A stretch of DNA of 64,000 bases from Bradyrhizobium erythrophlei (GCF_900129425.1 NZ_LT670817.1:8770001-8834000), one strand, 5' to 3'. Shown: positions 34,023 to 42,931, counted from the stretch's first letter. Program-made: numbers and translations. The notes: a model not told the origin generated them from the letters alone.

Positions 34023-35234
34023 ATGCAGACGACCATCGAAACGCCCAATGCGCAGGCGCCCCTGGAAAAGATCGCGCTCGAAACCTACGTGCCGCCGGCC
34101 AAGCCCTCATTGGTAGGACTGTCGCGCGCGGAGATCGCGGACCAACTCGGCGCCATCGGCGTGGCGCCGGCGCAGCGCAAGATGCGCGTGCAGCAGCTGT
34201 GGCACTGGATCTATGTTCGCGGCGCGCGGAATTTCGCCGAGATGACCAGCATTTCCAAGGAAATGCGCGGCGAACTCGAAGCGCACTTCACGGTCGCGCG
34301 CCCCGAGGTGGTGGCGGAGCAGATTTCCAGCGACGGCACCCGCAAATGGCTGTTGCGATTGCCGAGCGGCGACAAGATCGAGAAGGCGCATGAAGTCGAG
34401 TGCGTCTATATTCCGGAAACCGACCGCGGCACGCTGTGCGTTTCCTCGCAGGTCGGCTGCACGCTGAACTGCTCGTTCTGCCACACCGGCACGCAGCGGC
34501 TGGTACGCAATCTGACCGCGGGTGAAATCGTCGGCCAGATCATGGTGGCGCGCGATCGTCTCAACGACTGGGCCGACCGCGTCACCCCGACCGGCAGCCG
34601 CCTCGTCACCAATGTGGTGATGATGGGCATGGGCGAGCCCCTGTATAATTTCGAGGCGGTGCGCGATGCGCTGCTGATCGTCGCCGACAATGAGGGCATC
34701 GGCATTTCCCGCCGCCGCATCACGCTGTCGACCTCGGGCGTGGTGCCGAACATCATCCGGACCGGCGATGAGATCGGCGTCATGCTGGCGATATCGCTGC
34801 ATGCGGTGCGCGACGAATTGCGCAACGAACTGGTGCCGCTGAACCGGAAATATCCGATTGCGGAATTGTTGCAGGCCTGCCGCGATTATCCGGGATCGTC
34901 GAACGCGCGGCGGATTACTTTCGAATATGTGATGCTGAAAGGCGTCAACGATTCACTCGACGACGCAAAGTTGCTGGTGAAGATGCTGAAGGGCATTCCG
35001 GCCAAGATCAATCTGATTCCGTTCAATCCGTGGCCGGGCACGACTTACGAATGTTCGGACTGGGATCAGATCGAAAAGTTCTCGGAATATGTCTTCAACG
35101 CAGGTTACTCCTCGCCGGTGCGCACACCGCGCGGCCGTGACATTCTGGCCGCCTGCGGCCAACTCAAATCCGAAACCGAGAAACTGTCGGTGCGCGAGCG
35201 GCAGGCACTGCGCGCCATGGCGATGACGGACTAG
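34023..35234 (+). CDS. rlmN: 23S rRNA (adenine(2503)-C(2))-methyltransferase RlmN
   Basis: A 403-residue radical SAM enzyme that methylates C2 of A2503 in 23S rRNA and also tRNA adenine 37. The cluster motif CTLNCSFC (Cys146, Cys150, Cys153; Cx3Cx2C) is intact. Other signatures are QVGCT, GQIMVARDR, SRRRITLSTSGVVPNI, the VMLKGVNDS and INLIPFNPWPG stretches, and the late catalytic Cys in DILAACGQL. Length fits the family. The start at 34023 excludes residues encoded in the repeat just upstream. Confidence 0.97.
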   Translation: MQTTIETPNAQAPLEKIALETYVPPAKPSLVGLSRAEIADQLGAIGVAPAQRKMRVQQLWHWIYVRGARNFAEMTSISKEMRGELEAHFTVARPEVVAEQISSDGTRKWLLRLPSGDKIEKAHEVECVYIPETDRGTLCVSSQVGCTLNCSFCHTGTQRLVRNLTAGEIVGQIMVARDRLNDWADRVTPTGSRLVTNVVMMGMGEPLYNFEAVRDALLIVADNEGIGISRRRITLSTSGVVPNIIRTGDEIGVMLAISLHAVRDELRNELVPLNRKYPIAELLQACRDYPGSSNARRITFEYVMLKGVNDSLDDAKLLVKMLKGIPAKINLIPFNPWPGTTYECSDWDQIEKFSEYVFNAGYSSPVRTPRGRDILAACGQLKSETEKLSVRERQALRAMAMTD

Positions 35235-35254
35235 GCGAACCATCCAATTTAGGC

Positions 35255-35342
35255 GTCATGGCCGGGCTTGTCCCGGCCATCCACGTCTTTGAATGATTTC
35301 GGCGAGGCAAGACGTGGATGCCGGCACAGGGGCGGGCATGAC
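35255..35342. repeat. family-2 palindromic repeat
   Basis: Left end gtcatggccgggcttgtccc and right end gcgggcatgac. It shares ccacgtctttgaatgattt and gacgtggatgcc with the other family-2 copies. It lies between rlmN and the next gene. Confidence 0.75.
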
Positions 35343-35387
35343 GGTGGAGGGGTTGGTGCCATTGTTATCTGACGACGGACTCGCTCG

Positions 35388-35915
35388 GTGGCGCTGATCG
35401 GCCGGCTGTTCGTAATTCTGTTCGGATTTCTCGCCGCCAGTCTGGTGGCGGGAATGATCGTGGTCGGCGCGGTGCTGTTTCCGGAATTCAGCGATCTCGG
35501 CAGCGGTCCGATCGATCCGGGCGCGCTCGAAGTCGTAGTGGGCTTCGGCTTCATCTTCATCAGCGGCTTTGCGCTATTGCCGGCGATGATCGTGGCCGCA
35601 ATTACCGAAGCGTTTTATATCAGGGGGGCGCTGACCTACGCGGTCGGCGGCGGTGTCGTCGGCCTCGCATGCTATCTCGGCCTGGTCCCGTTCGATCCCG
35701 CGACTCTGCGCTTCGAGGGCATCGTTCGGCGCCATCTCGAAATCATGACCGGCGCGGGGATCGTTGCGGGTGTCGTCTACTGGATGATCGCAGGCCGCAA
35801 TGCCGGGGCGTGGCGCGAACCGCGGCCGCCGCGGCCGCCGCGGCCGCCGCTGCCCCCGCTGCCGTCGCATTCGCCGCCGCCTTCTGCGCCGCCACAATCG
35901 CCACCGTCGTCGTGA
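35388..35915 (+). CDS. membrane protein with Pro-rich tail
   Basis: A 175-residue protein starting with GTG. Four hydrophobic spans are predicted (about 5-28, 45-67, 75-100 and 115-140). The last 30 residues are Pro/Ser-rich (PRPPRPPRPPLPPLP), encoded by repetitive ccgccg triplets. No domain is recognised; the function is unknown. A strong hairpin follows at 35922-35950. It may share a transcript with the PAP2 gene, which starts 93 bp later. Confidence 0.68.
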   Translation: MALIGRLFVILFGFLAASLVAGMIVVGAVLFPEFSDLGSGPIDPGALEVVVGFGFIFISGFALLPAMIVAAITEAFYIRGALTYAVGGGVVGLACYLGLVPFDPATLRFEGIVRRHLEIMTGAGIVAGVVYWMIAGRNAGAWREPRPPRPPRPPLPPLPSHSPPPSAPPQSPPSS

Positions 35916-35921
35916 TTGCGT

Positions 35922-35950
35922 TTCACCCTCCCCCTCCGGGGGAGGGTGAA
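35922..35950. terminator. strong GC hairpin after the Pro-rich gene
   Basis: TTCACCCTCCCCC pairs perfectly with GGGGGAGGGTGAA over a three-base loop. There is no T-run after it on the plus strand (gaaaagcg follows). It may act as an attenuator, RNA-stability hairpin or repeat-type palindrome instead of a true terminator. Confidence 0.45.
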
Positions 35951-36008
35951 GAAAAGCGCGTCTCGTCAAGCCTTTTCATACCCAATCTCCTCGGCTAAAC
36001 CCCGCGCC

Positions 36009-36785
36009 ATGAACCGGACCGGACTTTTCATCGCGCTGGGCCTGGCGCTTGTGATCGGATTGCTGTTCGGGATCTATCCCGAACTCGATCTGAAGCTTGC
36101 CGCCGTGTTTTACGATGCATCGACCAGGTCGTTTCCGGTCAAGCTCAACACCATCGCCGCGATCGCGCGCGACGGCGCGATGTGGATCTCGTGGGGATTT
36201 GCGCTGCCGGCGCTTGTCGCGCTGCTGGTAAAGCTGGTGCGGCCGGATCGTCCGCTGCTGATGTCAGGGCGCGCGATCATGTTTCTGCTGGTCACCCTGA
36301 TTCTTTCCGCCGGCATTCTCACCAATCTCACCTTCAAGAGCTATTGGGGCCGGCCGCGCCCGGTGGTGGTGACGCAGTTCAACGGACCGCAGGAATTCGT
36401 ACCCTGGTGGGACCCGCGCGGAAGCTGCGCGCGCAACTGCTCGTTCTTCTCCGGCGAAGGTGCCACCGCGTTCTGGACCTACGCGCCCGCCGCACTGACC
36501 CCGCCGGCGTGGCGGCCGCTGGCCTATGCCGCCGCCACCCTGTTCGGGGTCATGACCAGCGTGCTCAGGATGGCATTCGGCGGCCACTTCTTCACCGACG
36601 TCGCCGCCGCGGGGCTGGTGACGTTTCTGGTGATCTGGCTGGCCTATGGCTACATCTACCGCTGGCCGTCGACCCGGCTCTCCGACGAAAGCATCGATGC
36701 CGCGCTGACGCGACTGGCCTGGCCGGCGTATCGCTTTTTGCAAAAGTGGCGCGGTCGCGATGTGGGCCCAAGTCCGTCGGTGTGA
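36009..36785 (+). CDS. PAP2 family phosphatase, membrane-bound
   Basis: A 258-residue inner-membrane lipid phosphatase-like protein. Motif 1 is KSYWGRPRP (Lys110, Arg115). Motif 3 is RMAFGGHFFTD (Arg187, His193, Asp197). Motif 2, usually PSGH, reads FFSGE here with Glu150 in place of the acid His; several helices surround these motifs. Possible substrates are undecaprenyl pyrophosphate, phosphatidic acid or lipid A phosphates. If the Glu is genuine the mechanism may differ from the standard pair of His. From memory similar SGE forms occur in some alphaproteobacterial relatives, but I could not confirm this. Confidence 0.82.
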   Translation: MNRTGLFIALGLALVIGLLFGIYPELDLKLAAVFYDASTRSFPVKLNTIAAIARDGAMWISWGFALPALVALLVKLVRPDRPLLMSGRAIMFLLVTLILSAGILTNLTFKSYWGRPRPVVVTQFNGPQEFVPWWDPRGSCARNCSFFSGEGATAFWTYAPAALTPPAWRPLAYAAATLFGVMTSVLRMAFGGHFFTDVAAAGLVTFLVIWLAYGYIYRWPSTRLSDESIDAALTRLAWPAYRFLQKWRGRDVGPSPSV

Positions 36786-36827
36786 GCGACTTCATAACGC
36801 CAGCCGCCATTAAACACGTGCCCATCA

Positions 36828-36849
36828 GCGCGAAATTTGTTATTCGCGC
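36828..36849. promoter_or_regulatory. inverted repeat in the argG leader
   Basis: GCGCGAA (36828-36834) and TTCGCGC (36843-36849) are exact inverted copies separated by eight bases. They end 47 bp upstream of the argG start. It could be an operator or a weak hairpin. No ArgR-type box was recognised. Confidence 0.3.
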
Positions 36850-36896
36850 ACTCAAGCCACGAGCGGCATTGGAAATTTCGACCGATTGGAAGTTTG

Positions 36897-38234
36897 ATGA
36901 GCACGATCCTGAAAAGCCTGCCCAAAGGGGAAAAAGTCGGCATCGCCTTCTCGGGGGGGCTCGACACCAGCGCGGCGCTGCTGTGGATGAAGCAAAAAGG
37001 CGCTCGCGTCTTTGCCTATACCGCCAACCTCGGCCAGCCTGACGAGGCCGACTACAACGAGATTCCGCGCAAGGCTTTAGAGTACGGCGCCGAAAAAGCC
37101 CGACTCGTGGACTGCCGCACGCAATTGGTGCACGAAGGTATTGCCGCCGTCCAATCCGGCGCCTTCCACATCTCTACCGGCGGCATCACCTACTTCAACA
37201 CCACGCCACTCGGCCGCGCCGTGACCGGCACGATGCTGGTCGCGGCAATGAAGGAGGACGGCGTCAACATCTGGGGCGACGGATCCACCTTCAAGGGCAA
37301 CGATATCGAGCGCTTCTACCGTTACGGCCTGCTGACCAATCCGAGCCTCAAAATCTACAAGCCTTGGCTCGACCAGCAGTTCATCGACGAACTGGGCGGC
37401 CGCGCGGAAATGTCGGCGTTTCTGACGGCCAATGGATTCGGCTACAAGATGAGCGCCGAAAAGGCTTATTCGACCGACAGCAACATCCTGGGCGCAACCC
37501 ACGAGGCCAAGGATCTTGAGCAGTTGGACAGCGGCATCAAGATCGTCAATCCCATCATGGGGGTGCCGTTTTGGCGCGACGACTGTAGCGTTGGGGCCGA
37601 AAAGGTTGCCGTGCGTTTTGCGGAGGGCCAGCCCGTCGCGCTGAACGGCCAGACGTTCGCCGATCCGGTCGCGCTGTTCCTTGAGGCTAACGCCATCGGA
37701 GGTCGACATGGCCTTGGCATGAGCGACCAGATCGAGAACCGGATCATCGAGGCAAAGAGCCGCGGTATCTACGAAGCCCCTGGCATGGCGCTGCTGCACA
37801 TCGCCTACGAACGCCTGATCACCGGCATTCACAACGAAGACACCATCGAGCAATACCGGACCAGCGGCATGCGCCTTGGCCGATTGCTCTACCAGGGGCG
37901 GTGGTTCGATTCTCAAGCCTTGATGCTGCGAGAAACCGCCCAGCGCTGGGTGGCTCGTGCGGTTACCGGCGAGGTGACGCTCGAGTTGCGTCGCGGCAAC
38001 GACTACTCGTTCTTGAACACCGAGAGCCCCAACCTGACCTATCAGCCGGAGCGGCTGAGCATGGAAAAGGTGGAGGATGCGGCGTTCACGCCAGCCGACC
38101 GTATCGGCCAGCTGACAATGCGCAACCTCGATATCACCGATACCCGCGCCAAGCTGAATCTCTATGCAGAGACAGGCTTGCTATCCAGCGGGGAAGGCTC
38201 CCCGATCTTCAAACTCGACAGCGACAAGAGCTGA
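36897..38234 (+). CDS. argG: argininosuccinate synthase
   Basis: A 445-residue cytosolic enzyme that joins citrulline and aspartate with ATP in arginine synthesis. The P-loop GIAFSGGLDTSAAL is intact, as are YTANLGQPDE, GGRHGLGMSDQIENR and QLTMRNLDITDTR. The sequence matches the long E. coli-type (ArgG) form and not the shorter form common in many bacteria. The start at 36897 (MSTILKSLPKGEK) is used. A perfect intrinsic terminator follows at once. The codon mix is less GC-biased than its neighbours by eye, so horizontal origin is possible but untested. Confidence 0.96.
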   Translation: MSTILKSLPKGEKVGIAFSGGLDTSAALLWMKQKGARVFAYTANLGQPDEADYNEIPRKALEYGAEKARLVDCRTQLVHEGIAAVQSGAFHISTGGITYFNTTPLGRAVTGTMLVAAMKEDGVNIWGDGSTFKGNDIERFYRYGLLTNPSLKIYKPWLDQQFIDELGGRAEMSAFLTANGFGYKMSAEKAYSTDSNILGATHEAKDLEQLDSGIKIVNPIMGVPFWRDDCSVGAEKVAVRFAEGQPVALNGQTFADPVALFLEANAIGGRHGLGMSDQIENRIIEAKSRGIYEAPGMALLHIAYERLITGIHNEDTIEQYRTSGMRLGRLLYQGRWFDSQALMLRETAQRWVARAVTGEVTLELRRGNDYSFLNTESPNLTYQPERLSMEKVEDAAFTPADRIGQLTMRNLDITDTRAKLNLYAETGLLSSGEGSPIFKLDSDKS

Positions 38235-38277
38235 AACGCGAACGCCGGGACGACGAAATGTTCGCGTCCTGAAACGA

Positions 38278-38314
38278 AAAATGGCCGGGATTGCTCCCGG
38301 CCATTTTCATTTTG
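38278..38314. terminator. Rho-independent terminator, bidirectional
   Basis: AAAATGGCCGGGA (38278-38290) pairs exactly with TCCCGGCCATTTT (38295-38307) over the loop TTGC. T residues follow on both strands. It lies between the convergent argG (ends 38234) and OmpA-family gene (ends 38326), and should end both transcripts. Confidence 0.9.
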
Positions 38315-38325
38315 GAGTGCTCGCC

Positions 38326-40098
38326 TCAGCGCGGCGGCGCGATGCCGGGGGGCGGGGGCGGCAGCGACGCCGTTCCGCCGTTGAGCAAGGGCGTGATGCG
38401 GCGGATGGTGACGCGCCGGTTGATGCGGCTCGGCCCTGGGGTCTGTTCTTTCAGATATTGCGCACCGTAGCCTTGCGAGGTCAGGTTTTCCGCAGGCACG
38501 CCGAACTGCTGCGTCAGCAGCTCGGCCGCGGATTCGGCGCGCCGATCCGACAGCGAGAGGTTGTCGACGTCGTTTCCGACCGCGTCGGTGTGACCCTCGA
38601 TCAGGAACACCTCGCGCGGATTGCGCGTGATTGCCCGATTGAGCCCGTCCGCGATTCCCTGCAGCTTTGCGGCCTGGTCGGGTGGAATCTCCCACGATCC
38701 GGTTTCGAAGTTGATGCTGTTGAGGTCGATGCTCGGCATCAACGCTCGCACCGACGGGCTGTAACGGATTTCGTCGAGTGAGTAGCGCCGGTCGATTCCT
38801 TGTACCGGCGGCGCCTCCATGGTGTCGTAAATCAGATCCGGCGGCGCGTCGTCGGCTTCGACGATGTAGCGGTTATAGGGAATGCCGATCACCGGCGGCG
38901 GCAGGTCGACATAGAAACCGCCGACCGCGCGAGGATCGCGATAGGTATTGTCGATGATGATGATCTCGCGGCCCTGCTGATCCCGGCGAACCCGGCGCAT
39001 CAACTGGCCGTCGCGTCCGACGCTGGTGATGATCTGGCTGCCGTCGGGCCGAACCACGATGGTCTGGGTCTCGCCGCCGACCTGCCGGGTCTGGATGTCG
39101 CGTGCGCCGAAACGGAATCGGTCTTCCTCGTTGTGACGGATGAACGATTGGCCGCTGGGATCGACCACGATGACCCGGCCGGGTTCGGTGAAGACCTTGC
39201 GACCGCCCTGGTCGCTCTCGTGGCGGTCGCCGCGGAAATCTTCCATGCGCCGCGGTCCCTGCGCGGCTGCGCCCGGCGCGATCGGAGTCATGGCTTGAGC
39301 CTGCGGCGGGGCGGCCGGAATCGGCGCGGTGACCGTCGGCGGTGCGCGACGGGCCAGCGGGCCGCCTCCCGGCGGCAACGCGGTCTGACCTCCCCCCGGT
39401 GTTGGAGCAGCATTCGGCGCGGCCGGAGCGGCGTTCGGAGCTGCATTGACGGGCGAGCCGGTACGCGGCGCTGCAGACGGCGGTACACCCGCGCCTGCGG
39501 CGGGCGGTGCCCCCGGCGCCGGCCTTTGCTGAGGCTGCATGGCAGGCCCGGCGTTTGGCGGGCCCGGCGGCTTCGGTGGCACAGGCGACGGCGCTGCCGT
39601 CGGCGGAGCCGGTGGGGCAGGACGCTGCGGCGGGGCTGCGGTGGGCGGCGCAGGGTGTGGCGGAGGCGCTGCAGCGGGCGGCGGCGCGACGGGATGCGGC
39701 GGCGGAGCCGCTGCGGGAGGTGGCGGCGCGGGGCGTGCCGGGGGAGCCGCGGCAGGTGGCGGCGGCGCAGGACGTGCGGGAGGCGCCGCAGCCGGCGGTG
39801 CGGGCCGGGGAGGTGCCGCGGCCGGGGGTGCGGGCCGCGGAGCTGGTGCGGCCGGAGGAGGCGCGGGGCGCGGCGGTGCGGCCGCGGGCGGTGCCGGGCG
39901 CGGCGGTGCGGCCGCGGGCGGTGCCGGGCGCGCGGGCGGCGCTCCCTTCGGCGGCTGCTTCGGCTTTCCATCGGGACCGAGTTCTTCCTTCGCCTGTGCC
40001 ACAACAAGCGGCGCGGACTGTGCGTGCGAAAGAGTGCTTCCAAATTGCATCGTGGTCAGAGTCGTGGTGGCGAGCAGTACGAGACGAAGTCTTGTCAT
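38326..40098 (-). CDS. Pro/Ala-rich OmpA-family outer membrane protein
   Basis: A 590-residue secreted protein. Residues 1-27 are a Sec signal (ending SHA-QS). A Pro/Ala-rich region spans about 45-275 with repeats built on PRPAPPAAAPP; this is an elongated wall-spanning linker. A middle region (280-430) resembles proteins with QxxR-type beta repeats. The C-terminal OmpA peptidoglycan-binding domain covers about 465-575, with FLIEGHTDAVGNDVDN and LSDRRAESAAELL. It should tether the outer membrane to peptidoglycan. It converges on argG across a strong terminator. Confidence 0.86.
   Translation of the reverse strand: MTRLRLVLLATTTLTTMQFGSTLSHAQSAPLVVAQAKEELGPDGKPKQPPKGAPPARPAPPAAAPPRPAPPAAAPPRPAPPPAAPAPRPAPPAAAPPRPAPPAAAPPARPAPPPPAAAPPARPAPPPPAAAPPPHPVAPPPAAAPPPHPAPPTAAPPQRPAPPAPPTAAPSPVPPKPPGPPNAGPAMQPQQRPAPGAPPAAGAGVPPSAAPRTGSPVNAAPNAAPAAPNAAPTPGGGQTALPPGGGPLARRAPPTVTAPIPAAPPQAQAMTPIAPGAAAQGPRRMEDFRGDRHESDQGGRKVFTEPGRVIVVDPSGQSFIRHNEEDRFRFGARDIQTRQVGGETQTIVVRPDGSQIITSVGRDGQLMRRVRRDQQGREIIIIDNTYRDPRAVGGFYVDLPPPVIGIPYNRYIVEADDAPPDLIYDTMEAPPVQGIDRRYSLDEIRYSPSVRALMPSIDLNSINFETGSWEIPPDQAAKLQGIADGLNRAITRNPREVFLIEGHTDAVGNDVDNLSLSDRRAESAAELLTQQFGVPAENLTSQGYGAQYLKEQTPGPSRINRRVTIRRITPLLNGGTASLPPPPPGIAPPR
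39590..39960. repeat. GC-rich low-complexity triplet repeats inside the OmpA-family gene
   Basis: Short blocks such as gcggccgcgggcggtgccgg recur many times, encoding the Pro/Ala-rich linker on the minus strand. Plus-strand frames here give spurious Gly/Ala-rich ORFs. The number of blocks may vary between strains. Confidence 0.7.
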
Positions 40099-40218
40099 GA
40101 TGATGGGGGTCCCCGAGAAATGTTTGGCAACAAGGTCTGGCGATCAACGAATAAGCGTTAGGCCGCAATGTGGCGGCCTTCAAAAGCAGATTTGGTTTTA
40201 TTTCTGAACATGCAAAGT

Positions 40219-40250
40219 CCTGATGCGCAATTGTTCATTGCGCATTCAGG
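40219..40250 (-). terminator. hairpin after the Pro/Glu-rich small gene
   Basis: TGCGCAAT (40224-40231) and ATTGCGCA (40237-40244) form the core, extended by CCTGA and TCAGG arms with a one-base bulge. It begins 22 bp past the stop of the gene at 40272 on the minus strand. There is no clear T-run, so termination is likely but not certain. Confidence 0.5.
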
Positions 40251-40271
40251 CGGTTGTTTCAAACCGTAGTT

Positions 40272-40550
40272 TCACATTGTCCCCCGCGGGATCTCCGGCA
40301 TGCCCGGATTCAGATCCGTTCCACCAGCGATTCCGGCATCGGTCGCCGGCGTGGCCGGCGGTGCTTCCGGTCCTCGCACCGGCAGTTCGTCGGGCGCGCG
40401 GCCCGGCAATTCCTCGGGCCTCGGCGGTTCACCGGGCTCGTGCATTGGCGGCGGTATCTCGGGCCTCGGATTTCCCGGCGGATCTTCCTGTGGCGGCTCC
40501 GAAGGCTGTCCGGGCTTGATCGGCGGGTCCTCTTGCGGCTCGATCGGCAT
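40272..40550 (-). CDS. small Pro/Glu-rich protein
   Basis: A 92-residue protein made almost wholly of Pro, Glu, Gly and Arg (starts MPIEPQEDPPIKPGQPSEPP). There is no signal peptide or membrane span. It is predicted to be disordered. GGAAAGAG lies just before the ATG on the minus strand, and the Pro-Glu repeats extend over the whole frame, so it is likely real. From memory similar small PEPP-like proteins occur in Bradyrhizobium genomes. Function is unknown. Confidence 0.6.
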   Translation of the reverse strand: MPIEPQEDPPIKPGQPSEPPQEDPPGNPRPEIPPPMHEPGEPPRPEELPGRAPDELPVRGPEAPPATPATDAGIAGGTDLNPGMPEIPRGTM

Positions 40551-40620
40551 TTCGCTCTTTCCGGGATTTCAATCCGGTGCGTCAACGGCGCGATGGCGGC
40601 AATGTTCCCCGGCGGATACT

Positions 40621-41514
40621 CTATGCGCGCACCAACAGCGAGTTGCTGCGGGTCCTGCCGGTTTCGGCGTAGCCGCGCGCGCGCATATCTGCAATGCAAT
40701 CGTCTCGCCATTCGTTCCGCGACAGATGCTCGATCACCACCGCGCGCGGCCACAGCGATTGCGGCGATTCCTTGAAGAAACCGGTCAGAACGCGGTCCTC
40801 AAAACCCTCGACGTCGATCTTCAGCGCATCGACGCGTGACACCGAGGCATCGTGGAGAATGCGCTGCAGCCGCAACGACGGCACCCTGATGGCCTTGCCC
40901 GAGCGTTCGCCTGACACGACGTGGCTTGCGCCGAGATTGTCGCCGTCGGTTTCGATCAACAGCTCGCCGTCGGAGGGGCCGGCCGCAGCGGCGACAAGCG
41001 TAACCTGTGTGGTGTCGGACGCGGCGCGGTTGAACGCGAGCCGCGCGTGCGTCACCGGATGCGGCTCGATCGCGATCACTCTTCCGCTTGCGCCGACCTG
41101 ACGCGCCAGCACCATGGCGTAGGTGCCGACATTGGCCCCGACATCGACGAACACGCCCCCGGGGGGCGTATGCGCGCGCAGAAAATCCAGCTCCTCGAGA
41201 TTGTAATCGGGATTGAACAAGGCACCGCGCTCGGTGGCGCTGGCCTGATGATAGAACCGAAATGCAGCGCCCTGATACCGGACATCGACTGGACCCGCGC
41301 GCAACAGATTGACCAGCCGCGACAACATCGGGCGGAACGCACCGCGCTTCAGCCGCGAACGTTGCGCCAGCCCGATGATGGCGCGCTGCGCGGGCGTAGG
41401 CGCGAACGCCCCGAACGGAGGCGCCGCCGGATCGTTGGCCGCGGCGATGCCGGGAGGCAATGTCGGTGTCGTCAAAAAGTCCTCGTCGAAGGCTTGCGGC
41501 AGCGGCGCATGCAT
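40621..41514 (-). CDS. FkbM family methyltransferase
   Basis: A 297-residue SAM-dependent methyltransferase. The SAM site is GGVFVDVGANVGTYAMVLAR, followed by IAIEPHP and the late FkbM motif VDALKIDVEGFEDRVL. The family methylates hydroxyl or carboxyl groups in sugars, polyketides or lipids. No glycan cluster is nearby, so the target is unknown. ATG at 41514 is used; a TTG at 41538 would add eight residues. Confidence 0.85.
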   Translation of the reverse strand: MHAPLPQAFDEDFLTTPTLPPGIAAANDPAAPPFGAFAPTPAQRAIIGLAQRSRLKRGAFRPMLSRLVNLLRAGPVDVRYQGAAFRFYHQASATERGALFNPDYNLEELDFLRAHTPPGGVFVDVGANVGTYAMVLARQVGASGRVIAIEPHPVTHARLAFNRAASDTTQVTLVAAAAGPSDGELLIETDGDNLGASHVVSGERSGKAIRVPSLRLQRILHDASVSRVDALKIDVEGFEDRVLTGFFKESPQSLWPRAVVIEHLSRNEWRDDCIADMRARGYAETGRTRSNSLLVRA

Positions 41515-41716
41515 AGCCCAGTTTGCGCGCAACTCCAACGGCCGGCCGCGCGCTTGACCCGCCTCCGTTGGGGCGCCGTTCTATTCCTGACGCCGCGCGC
41601 CAAACCGCCACCATTCCGAACCAGGCTGCAAATCTCAAGCTTGGACAGACAGGTCTGACGGGAGAGTTGATTGGCAATCGCCAGCCACTATTTCCTTGCA
41701 ACGGGAGTGACAAAAG

Positions 41717-42931
41717 ATGGGTCCACCGGTCACTGATTTCATCGCGACGGAGGCGCGTTTTGGCGCGGGGAATTACGCGCCGCTCGGCGTCGTGCTGTCG
41801 CGCGGCGAGGGCGTCTGGGTGTGGGATACGCAAGGCAACCGTTATCTCGATTGCCTCTCCGCCTATTCGGCGGTCAACCAGGGCCACTGCCATCCGAAGA
41901 TCTTGGCCGCCATGGTGGAACAGGCGGGCAGGCTGACGTTGACCTCCCGCGCCTTCCACAACGACCAGCTAGCGCTGTTCTACCAGGAGATCGCGGCGTT
42001 GACCGGCTCCCACAAGGTGCTGCCGATGAACAGCGGCGCCGAGGCGGTGGAGAGCGCGATCAAGTCCGTGCGCAAATGGGGCTACGAGGTGAAGGGCGTG
42101 CCGGATGGCCAAGCCGAGATCATCGTCTGCGCCGATAACTTCCACGGACGCACCCTCGCTATCGTCGGCTTCAGCACCGACGCGGCGGCGCGCGGTCATT
42201 TCGGGCCGTTCGCGCCGGGCTTCCGGATCATCCCCTTCGGCGACGCCAGGGCGCTGGAAGAGGCGATCACGCCGAACACCGTCGCCTTCCTGGTCGAGCC
42301 GATTCAGGGGGAGGCCGGCGTCATCATTCCTCCATCAGGCTATTTCACCGCTGTACGCGAGCTCTGCACCGCGCATGACGTGATGCTGATCCTCGACGAG
42401 ATCCAGACCGGGCTCGGCCGCACCGGCAAGCTGCTCGCGGAGCAGCATGAAGGCATCGAGGCCGACGTGACGTTACTCGGCAAGGCGTTGTCCGGTGGTT
42501 TCTATCCGGTGTCGGCCGTGCTTTCGAACAACGCGGTGCTCGGCACCCTGAAACCCGGCCAGCACGGCTCGACCTTCGGCGGCAACCCGCTCGCCTGTGC
42601 GGTGGCGCGGGCAGCGCTGCGCGCGCTGGTCGAGGAGGGCATGATCGAGAACGCGGCCGTCCAGGGCGCGCGCTTCCTCGCCGGCCTCGCGAACATTCGT
42701 ACCAACACGATCCGGGAGGTGCGCGGACGCGGGTTGATGCTGGCGGTCAAGCTTCACCCGGAAGCGGGCGAAGCACGTCGCTACTGTGAAGCGCTGCAGG
42801 GCACGGGTATCCTTGCCAAGGATACCCACCAACATACCATTCGCATCGCCCCGCCGCTCGTGATTACCAGCGATCAGGTCGACTGGGCACTGGAGCGGAT
42901 CGAAGCCACCTTGAGACAGGATTTCTCGTAG
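41717..42931 (+). CDS. rocD: ornithine aminotransferase
   Basis: A 404-residue class III PLP-dependent transaminase that converts ornithine and 2-oxoglutarate into glutamate semialdehyde and glutamate. Signatures are MNSGAEAVESAIK, DNFHGRTLAIVGFS, LDEIQTGLGRTGK with Asp227, and LLGKALSGG with the PLP lysine K256. Close similarity to RocD rather than other class III members is suggested by the GQHGSTFGGNPLACAVA end. It supports arginine and ornithine catabolism. argG lies 3.5 kb away but in a different unit. Confidence 0.93.
   Translation: MGPPVTDFIATEARFGAGNYAPLGVVLSRGEGVWVWDTQGNRYLDCLSAYSAVNQGHCHPKILAAMVEQAGRLTLTSRAFHNDQLALFYQEIAALTGSHKVLPMNSGAEAVESAIKSVRKWGYEVKGVPDGQAEIIVCADNFHGRTLAIVGFSTDAAARGHFGPFAPGFRIIPFGDARALEEAITPNTVAFLVEPIQGEAGVIIPPSGYFTAVRELCTAHDVMLILDEIQTGLGRTGKLLAEQHEGIEADVTLLGKALSGGFYPVSAVLSNNAVLGTLKPGQHGSTFGGNPLACAVARAALRALVEEGMIENAAVQGARFLAGLANIRTNTIREVRGRGLMLAVKLHPEAGEARRYCEALQGTGILAKDTHQHTIRIAPPLVITSDQVDWALERIEATLRQDFS

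Noticed and set aside
39539..40207. Gly/Ala-rich plus-strand frame
   Set aside because: It mirrors the Pro/Ala linker of the minus-strand OmpA-family gene, which has a signal peptide and a C-terminal domain.
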